Source: Curtobacterium sp. VKM Ac-1376 (lineage in GTDB: Bacteria > Actinomycetota > Actinomycetes > Actinomycetales > Microbacteriaceae). Taken from it: DNA of 64,000 bases. Numbering within the stretch: the first letter of the stretch is position 1; each line of letters starts with the position of its first letter. The stretch lies in NCBI RefSeq assembly GCF_015351025.1, contig NZ_JADKRV010000001.1, positions 434,001 to 498,000 of the forward strand. Reading direction: 5' to 3'. Shown piece after piece: positions 59,700-64,000 of the stretch. The notes beneath the pieces were generated by a model that had not been told where the DNA came from, ran no database searches, and worked only from the letters and a program-made list of their open reading frames with translations. A program made the position numbers and the translations under genes.

Positions 59700-59713
59700 G
59701 CACAGGAACCGGG

Positions 59714-59810
59714 CCTGGAGGCGCGACGTGCGCCCGGCGCGCACGGCACGTCACGGACAGGACCGCCTGGGGTCCGGTCGCTAGGATCGGGCGCACACCG
59801 CGCCTCCAGG
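59714..59810 (+). promoter_or_regulatory. cysK promoter enclosed by a GGAGGC-type inverted repeat
   Basis: CCTGGAGGCGCG (59714-59725) and CGCGCCTCCAGG (59799-59810) are perfect 12-bp arms but 73 bases apart. TAGGAT (59782-59787), a -10 candidate for cysK, lies inside. Whether the repeat affects cysK is unknown. Confidence 0.5.
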
Positions 59811-59849
59811 AAGAGCGATGCGCGACCTGAGCTGCAGAGGACGGACCGG

Positions 59850-60788
59850 ATGAGCGGCACCATCTACGAGAACATCTCCCAGGCGTTCGGCAACACGCCC
59901 CTCGTCAAGCTGAACCGGCTGCCGAAGGCCGGCGGCGCCGAGGTCCTCGCCAAGCTGGAGTTCTACAACCCCGGCGCCAGCGTCAAGGACCGCCTCGGCG
60001 TCGCGATCATCGACGCGGCCGAGGAGTCCGGCGAACTGCAGGCCGGTGGCACCATCGTCGAGGGGTCGTCCGGCAACACCGGCATCGCGCTCGCCCTGGT
60101 CGGTGCCGCTCGCGGCTACCGGGTCGTCATCACGATGCCGGAGACGATGAGTGTCGAGCGGCGCGCGGTCATCCGTGCGTACGGCGCTGAGATCGTCCTC
60201 ACCCCCGGGTCCGAGGGCATGAAGGGCGCGGTCGCCAAGGCCGAGTCGATCGTCGCCGAGACGCCCGGCGCGATCCTCGCCCACCAGTTCGAGACCGCCG
60301 CCAACGCCGCGATCCACCGGAAGACCACTGCGGAGGAGATCCTCCGCGACACCGAGGAGCACGTCGACGTGTTCGTCGCGGGCGTCGGTACCGGCGGCAC
60401 GATCACCGGGGTCGGTCAAGTCCTGAAGGAGCGCGTCCCCGGCGTGCAGATCGTCGCCGTCGAGCCGAAGGACTCGCCCCTGCTCACCGAGGGCAAGGCC
60501 GGGCCACACAAGATCCAGGGCATCGGCGCGAACTTCATCCCGGAGGTCCTCGACCGCAGCGTCATCGACGAGGTGTTCGCCGTCGAGCTCGACGACGCAC
60601 TCCGGGTCGCCCGCGCGTTGGCCACGCAGGAGGGCATCCTGGCGGGCATCTCGTCCGGCGCGATCGTGCACGCGGCACTCGAGATCGCCGCACGCCCCGA
60701 GAACGCGGGCAAGCGGGTCGTCGCCATCGTGTGCGACACCGGAGAGCGCTACCTGTCGACGGTGCTCTTCGAGGGGCTCACTGCGTGA
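59850..60788 (+). CDS. cysK: Cysteine synthase A
   Basis: PLP enzyme joining O-acetylserine and sulfide to make cysteine. The 312 residues contain the cofactor lysine in YNPGASVKDRLG near residue 44, the substrate loop EGSSGNTGIAL, the phosphate-binding GVGTGGTITG and HKIQGIGANFIP. ATG 59850 is followed immediately downstream by cysE, coupled by GTGA, so both steps of cysteine synthesis are co-expressed. CysK and CysE usually form a complex. Confidence 0.96.
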   Translation: MSGTIYENISQAFGNTPLVKLNRLPKAGGAEVLAKLEFYNPGASVKDRLGVAIIDAAEESGELQAGGTIVEGSSGNTGIALALVGAARGYRVVITMPETMSVERRAVIRAYGAEIVLTPGSEGMKGAVAKAESIVAETPGAILAHQFETAANAAIHRKTTAEEILRDTEEHVDVFVAGVGTGGTITGVGQVLKERVPGVQIVAVEPKDSPLLTEGKAGPHKIQGIGANFIPEVLDRSVIDEVFAVELDDALRVARALATQEGILAGISSGAIVHAALEIAARPENAGKRVVAIVCDTGERYLSTVLFEGLTA

Positions 60789-61369
60789 GTCGTGGCCGCC
60801 GACGAGGCGTGCTGCGGACCATCCGCGAGGACTTGTCCGCAGCACGCCGCGGTGACCCCGCTGCCCGGGGCGACCTGGAGAACGCGATCGTCTACTCGGG
60901 GTTGCACGCGATCTGGACGTACCGGGTGACGCACCGGCTCTGGAACGCCCAGGGGTTGCCGGGGTCGCGGTTCGCCGCCCGGTTGCTCGGGCAGGTCGCC
61001 CGGTCCGTCACCGGGATCGAGATCCACCCGGGTGCGCGCATCGGCCGACGGTTCTTCATCGACCACGGCATGGGCGTCGTGATCGGCGAGACCTCGGTGA
61101 TCGGCGATGACGTGCTGCTGTTCCACGGAGTGACCCTCGGCGGACGCGGCGGTGACCACGGGCCGGGAGCGCGACGGCACCCCGTCGTGGGCGACCGGGT
61201 CGTGCTCGGCGCCGGGTCGTCCCTGATCGGTGCGATCACGATCGGGCCGGACTCCGTCGTCGGCGCCAACACCGTGGTGACGAAGGACGTGCCGGCGGGG
61301 TCGGTCGTCACCGGGGTCGCCGGGACGCCTCGTCCCCGATCCGGGCACGAGGGCGTTCCCACGCTCTGA
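60785..61369 (+). CDS. cysE: Serine O-acetyltransferase
   Basis: Acetylates serine for cysteine synthesis. The 194-residue protein is the short EpsC/SRP-like form: an N-terminal helical part (TIREDLSAARRGDPAARGDL) and a left-handed beta helix, IHPGARIGRRFFIDHGMGVVIGET, with catalytic histidines in DHG and FHGVTLGG. GTG 60785 overlaps the cysK stop. The C-terminal end is short, but a variable tail contacts CysK in relatives. Confidence 0.95.
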   Translation: MSRGRRRGVLRTIREDLSAARRGDPAARGDLENAIVYSGLHAIWTYRVTHRLWNAQGLPGSRFAARLLGQVARSVTGIEIHPGARIGRRFFIDHGMGVVIGETSVIGDDVLLFHGVTLGGRGGDHGPGARRHPVVGDRVVLGAGSSLIGAITIGPDSVVGANTVVTKDVPAGSVVTGVAGTPRPRSGHEGVPTL

Positions 61370-61393
61370 GCACTCCCGCGTCACGTCAGGCCC

Positions 61394-61479
61394 GCAGAAC
61401 ACCGGTCCCGCAAGACACCGGTGTTCGCGCGTCGCACCGCGGTGTGTGGGTGTTCAGGACGCGAACACCGGTGTTCTGC
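61394..61479. terminator. Nested inverted repeats after cysE
   Basis: GCAGAACACCGGT (61394-61406) pairs with ACCGGTGTTCTGC (61467-61479), and CACCGGTGTTCGCG (61416-61429) with CGCGAACACCGGTG (61460-61473). The right arms overlap, so the two pairings compete; CACCGGTG is also self-complementary. It lies between converging genes and may end both transcripts. Confidence 0.55.
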
Positions 61480-61505
61480 CGGTCACCGTGGGCGAGGAGC
61501 GAGCG

Positions 61506-61805
61506 TCAGCTCTTCTCGCAGGCGATGCCGTCCTTGTCGCGGTCCAGCTTCGTGTTCGCCTTGTACAGCGCGTCGTCCTTCTTCACCGTGCCCTTGAGCG
61601 CCCGGTAGGTGGCCTTGCCGCCGGAGACGACCTTGTTCTTCTTGACGGACTTCTTGGCGATGCCGCCGGAGTACACCTTGTGCACCGCGGTGCAGTTGGC
61701 GTAGGACTTCGGCGCGGCCTGCGCGGTCGAGGTCCCGCCGACGACGACGGTGGTCGCGAGGACGGCGGTGGCGGCGGCGATGCCGAGGGTGCGGATGATG
61801 CGCAC
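61506..61805 (-). CDS. Secreted Excalibur calcium-binding-domain protein
   Basis: Precursor of 99 residues: signal peptide (RIIRTLGIAAATAVLATTVV, ending near AQA) and a mature lysine-rich part that ends in the Excalibur motif. Cys in YANCTAVH pairs with Cys in the terminal DRDKDGIACEKS, where DxDxDG is the calcium loop. GTG 61805 has AGGGGG upstream. The role of such small proteins at the actinobacterial surface is not settled. Confidence 0.9.
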   Translation of the reverse strand: MRIIRTLGIAAATAVLATTVVVGGTSTAQAAPKSYANCTAVHKVYSGGIAKKSVKKNKVVSGGKATYRALKGTVKKDDALYKANTKLDRDKDGIACEKS

Positions 61806-61946
61806 GGGTTCCCCCTGGAACTGGTGGTGATCGCGCGAGCGACCGCCGCGTCGGGTGCGCGGCGTGGTGATCCTACGACGTGATCCGCCCGCGCGACCCA
61901 CCCCCGAACGAGGTTCACCGTCGGCGGCCTGCGGCATGCTGGGCGC

Positions 61947-62330
61947 ATGGACGGCGAGCAGTTGCACGACGTGGCGAGCCGCACGGCGCTCGCGCTGCCG
62001 GCGGCCGTCGAGACGCAGCCCTTCGGCGAGGGCTCCGTGGTCTACAAGGTCGTCGGCAAGATGTTCGTGATGGTCAGCGAGGTACGCGGGACCCCGATCG
62101 TGAACCTGAAGTGCGCGCCCCCGCACGGAGCCTCGCTGGTCCGCGACCACACCGAGATCACCCCCGGGTGGCACATGAACAAGCGGCACTGGATCACGGT
62201 GACGCCGGGCGACGGCATCGACGAGACCCTGGTCGAGGACCTCGTGGCCAACGCGTACGACCTGGTGGTCGCCGGGCTGCCCCGGGCCCGGCGGCCGATC
62301 GACCCGACTCGTGGCTCGCTGCCGGACTGA
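61947..62330 (+). CDS. MmcQ/YjbR-family protein
   Basis: The 127-residue single-domain protein has the YjbR pattern: ALPAAVETQPFGEGSVVYKVVGKMFVMV, then HMNKRHWITVTPGDG and a C-terminal helix NAYDLVVAGLP. The fold binds DNA in one studied case, but the role is generally unknown. CATGCT (61935-61940) ends six bases before ATG 61947, indicating a leaderless start. Confidence 0.88.
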   Translation: MDGEQLHDVASRTALALPAAVETQPFGEGSVVYKVVGKMFVMVSEVRGTPIVNLKCAPPHGASLVRDHTEITPGWHMNKRHWITVTPGDGIDETLVEDLVANAYDLVVAGLPRARRPIDPTRGSLPD

Positions 62331-62339
62331 CGCAGCAGA

Positions 62340-62969
62340 TCACGCCCGCGCTGCCACCTTCGACAGGTCCCGCAGCACCTTCGGTGCCAGGCGCTCGCCC
62401 GACTCGAGCACGGCCCGGGCGCGCTCGGGCGCCAGGTCGCCGAAGATCTCGCCGATGGTCACCCCGTGGCCGGGTCGGTAGGTGACCTCGATCGGGTCAC
62501 CGGCGGCCACCGAGCCGGACCGGACCACGCGGAAGTACGCGCCGGGTCGACCCTCGTCCGCGAACCGCTTCACCCACTTGTCGATCCCCATCCGGCGGGC
62601 GAACGTGCCGCAGGGGGTGCGGGGAACGGTGACCTCGAGTTCGAGGGTGTCGCCGATCCGCCACCGTTCACCGGTCACGGCGCCGGTCACGTCGATGCCG
62701 CTGGTGCGGAGGTTCTCACCGAACAGCCCTGCCGGGACCTCGCGATCGAGCAGTTCAGCGAAGTACGCGGCGTCCTCGTCGGCGTAGGCGTACACGGCCT
62801 GGTCCTCGCCGCCGTGGTACTTGCGGTTCGCCTGCACGTCGGCGCGCAGGCCGAGCGGCCGGACCCGGACGCTGCCCTGGACAGGGCGCTTGTCGATGGC
62901 GGTGACGCCGATGACGCCGGAATCCGCCAGCAGACGGTCGACGCGGCAGACGGCTGTGACGAGCGACAT
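62340..62969 (-). CDS. MOSC-domain protein, YiiM type
   Basis: Molybdenum-cofactor-sulfurase C-terminal-like protein of 209 residues. KYHGGEDQAVYAYADED and the conserved cysteine in VPRTPCGTFARRMG near residue 123 are the family marks; this cysteine may bind the cofactor or carry sulfur. YiiM detoxifies N-hydroxylated purines in E. coli. ATG 62969 is chosen over GTG 62978. It converges on the YjbR gene with nine bases between. Confidence 0.9.
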   Translation of the reverse strand: MSLVTAVCRVDRLLADSGVIGVTAIDKRPVQGSVRVRPLGLRADVQANRKYHGGEDQAVYAYADEDAAYFAELLDREVPAGLFGENLRTSGIDVTGAVTGERWRIGDTLELEVTVPRTPCGTFARRMGIDKWVKRFADEGRPGAYFRVVRSGSVAAGDPIEVTYRPGHGVTIGEIFGDLAPERARAVLESGERLAPKVLRDLSKVAARA

Positions 62970-63114
62970 GGGAGCCACTCTGACGCAACCGGAGCGCGGC
63001 GCAAAGCCGAGCCGCTCGCCGTTGTCGACACCGCGTGTGACGGACCGGCTCCTGGGGACGTCTCATCATCGACGCACCCAGCCGTTCACCACCCGCCACC
63101 AGTAGAAGGAACCC

Positions 63115-63669
63115 GTGCACCACCAGCCCCTCGCCGAGCTCGACGACGCGGTCCTCGCCGGCCGCTCGTCCGACGGCGACGTCCGGGCCTTCGAGGTCCT
63201 GATCCGCCGCCACACGCCGCTGCTCCGTGCCTACGCCCGTCGCACCCTCGGGTCGACCGACGAGCTCGACGACGTGGTGCAGGAGACCTTCATCACCGCC
63301 TGGGGCCGCCTCGACGGACTCGAGGACCTCGCCCGCGTGAAGTCCTGGCTGATGCGCATCCTCAGCCGGAAGTGCCTCGACCGGATCCGCGCCCGGCGGG
63401 TCCACGACGACGTCACCGAGCTCGAGGTGGCGGCACCCGCCGACGATGCCCCCGACCGGGTGGCCGAAGCGCGGTCGCGCGAGGACGCCGTGGAGCGGGC
63501 CCTGTCCGAGCTGCCCGAAGCCCAACGACGATGTTGGATCATGAAGGAGGTGCTCGAGTACCGGTACGAGGAGATCGCCGCAGAACTCGATCTGCCCCCG
63601 TCGACGGTCCGGGGACTGCTGTCCCGAGCGAGGAAGAACATGATCCGACTCATGGAGGGATGGCGATGA
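63115..63669 (+). CDS. ECF-type RNA polymerase sigma factor
   Basis: Sigma factor of 184 residues: region 2 with DDVVQETFITAWGRL near residue 55 and region 4 with ALSELPEAQRRCWIMKEVLEYRYEEIAAEL then PPSTVRGLLSRARKNM. AGAAGGAA lies five bases before GTG 63115. The following gene overlaps its stop as ATGA, as for a sigma and its anti-sigma partner. Its target promoters are not evident; I see no matching self-promoter upstream. Confidence 0.92.
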   Translation: MHHQPLAELDDAVLAGRSSDGDVRAFEVLIRRHTPLLRAYARRTLGSTDELDDVVQETFITAWGRLDGLEDLARVKSWLMRILSRKCLDRIRARRVHDDVTELEVAAPADDAPDRVAEARSREDAVERALSELPEAQRRCWIMKEVLEYRYEEIAAELDLPPSTVRGLLSRARKNMIRLMEGWR

Positions 63670-64000
63670 CCGACCCCGACGGCACCCGGCCGGACCTGCC
63701 CGACACCCCGGGGGCGCTCGACGCCCTCGAACGGGCCGACCTCGACGGCCGCTCGATCGACGAACTCGCCGACTACCTCGACGCCGGCATGCAGCCCGCC
63801 GACCCGAGCATCGACCACTCGCCCGCCTGCCAGAACGCCCTCGCAGCGATCCTCCGCGTGCGACAGGCCTCGCTCGGATCGCTCGAGGCCGCCGCCCGCG
63901 ACGAGGCCCCGGCCGACGAGTCCTGGATCAGCGGGGTGCTGGCGAACATCTCGCTCGAGTCCCGCTCCGGCCGTGACGTCCCGCTCCGCCCGCTGTCCGA
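63666..64000 (+). CDS. Probable anti-sigma-like partner, cut by the right edge
   Basis: The 111 visible residues are acidic and soluble: ADYLDAGMQPADPSIDHSPACQNALAAILRVR and ADESWISGVLANISLESRSGRDVPL. I recall this pattern from proteins that stand between an ECF sigma factor and an Asp23/Gls24 envelope-stress protein in actinobacteria. ATG 63666 overlaps the sigma stop. An Asp23-type gene is predicted beyond the edge. No membrane segment is seen in the visible part. Confidence 0.7.
   Translation, partial: MTDPDGTRPDLPDTPGALDALERADLDGRSIDELADYLDAGMQPADPSIDHSPACQNALAAILRVRQASLGSLEAAARDEAPADESWISGVLANISLESRSGRDVPLRPLS

Overview
The window is a gene-dense, high-GC (roughly 70%) actinobacterial chromosome segment. 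GC-rich third codon positions, many GTG starts, ATGA/GTGA stop-start overlaps, numerous leaderless promoters, a SufS-SufU pair, an Excalibur-domain protein and SorC, LacI and RpiR regulators beside sugar and purine catabolic genes all suggest a plant- or soil-associated member of Microbacteriaceae. Curtobacterium is my best guess, by inference only. I see no rRNA, tRNA, prophage, insertion sequence, CRISPR array or known defence island.

Region by region. (1) 1-11.5 kb is an L-rhamnose regulon: L-rhamnose isomerase (cut by the left edge), a GH78 alpha-L-rhamnosidase, an ABC sugar importer (lipoprotein receptor plus two permeases, no ATPase), two LacI-family regulators, an MFS sugar porter, and a translationally coupled L-rhamnose mutarotase. 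Copies of an operator close to TTGAAACGWTTCAA sit at three promoters. (2) 11.6-22 kb holds threonine aldolase, a cyclic-nucleotide-type phosphoesterase, an MDR oxidoreductase, an ABC exporter with a secreted LolA-like partner, an RpiB-type isomerase facing a SorC regulator, a DinB-fold protein and an MHS-type transporter. (3) 22-37 kb holds a histidine phosphatase, glycerol-3-phosphate dehydrogenase facing a second SorC regulator across twin TGCACG-CGTGCA operators, an AraC regulator, alanine dehydrogenase, a TspO-like protein, CorA, GH36 alpha-galactosidase, a ClC channel, a small MT0933-type antitoxin-like protein, and SufS-SufU. (4) 37-45.6 kb contains small regulator/enzyme pairs (TetR with a reductase, MarR with a VOC protein), a kinase, GNATs, a three-gene secreted/lipoprotein/membrane operon of unknown function, a flavin monooxygenase and an SGNH hydrolase. 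(5) 45.7-58 kb is nitrogen scavenging: a formamidase-like amidase with an APC permease, an aminopeptidase, a GntR regulator, and an allantoin pathway (NCS1 permease, racemase, allantoinase, ureidoglycine-glyoxylate aminotransferase, allantoate amidohydrolase, RpiR regulator). (6) 58-64 kb has an SRPBCC protein translated behind a remnant GNAT N-terminus, an M19 dipeptidase, cysK-cysE, an Excalibur protein, YjbR and MOSC proteins, and an ECF sigma factor with its partner cut by the right edge.

The most unusual content is between the genes. At least eleven palindromes with arms related to CGGGAGGC/GCCTCCCG are scattered through intergenic regions, including between divergent genes where a terminator makes no sense. 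A second dispersed element built on CGCGAAAGCGACAG/CTGTCGCTTTCGCG occurs at three loci. A third inverted repeat flanks the LacI pair, and a perfect 20-bp palindrome is partly duplicated 71 bp away. At least fifteen genes have a TANNNT -10 hexamer ending 6-7 bases before the start codon, so they are probably leaderless; this also settles several start choices.
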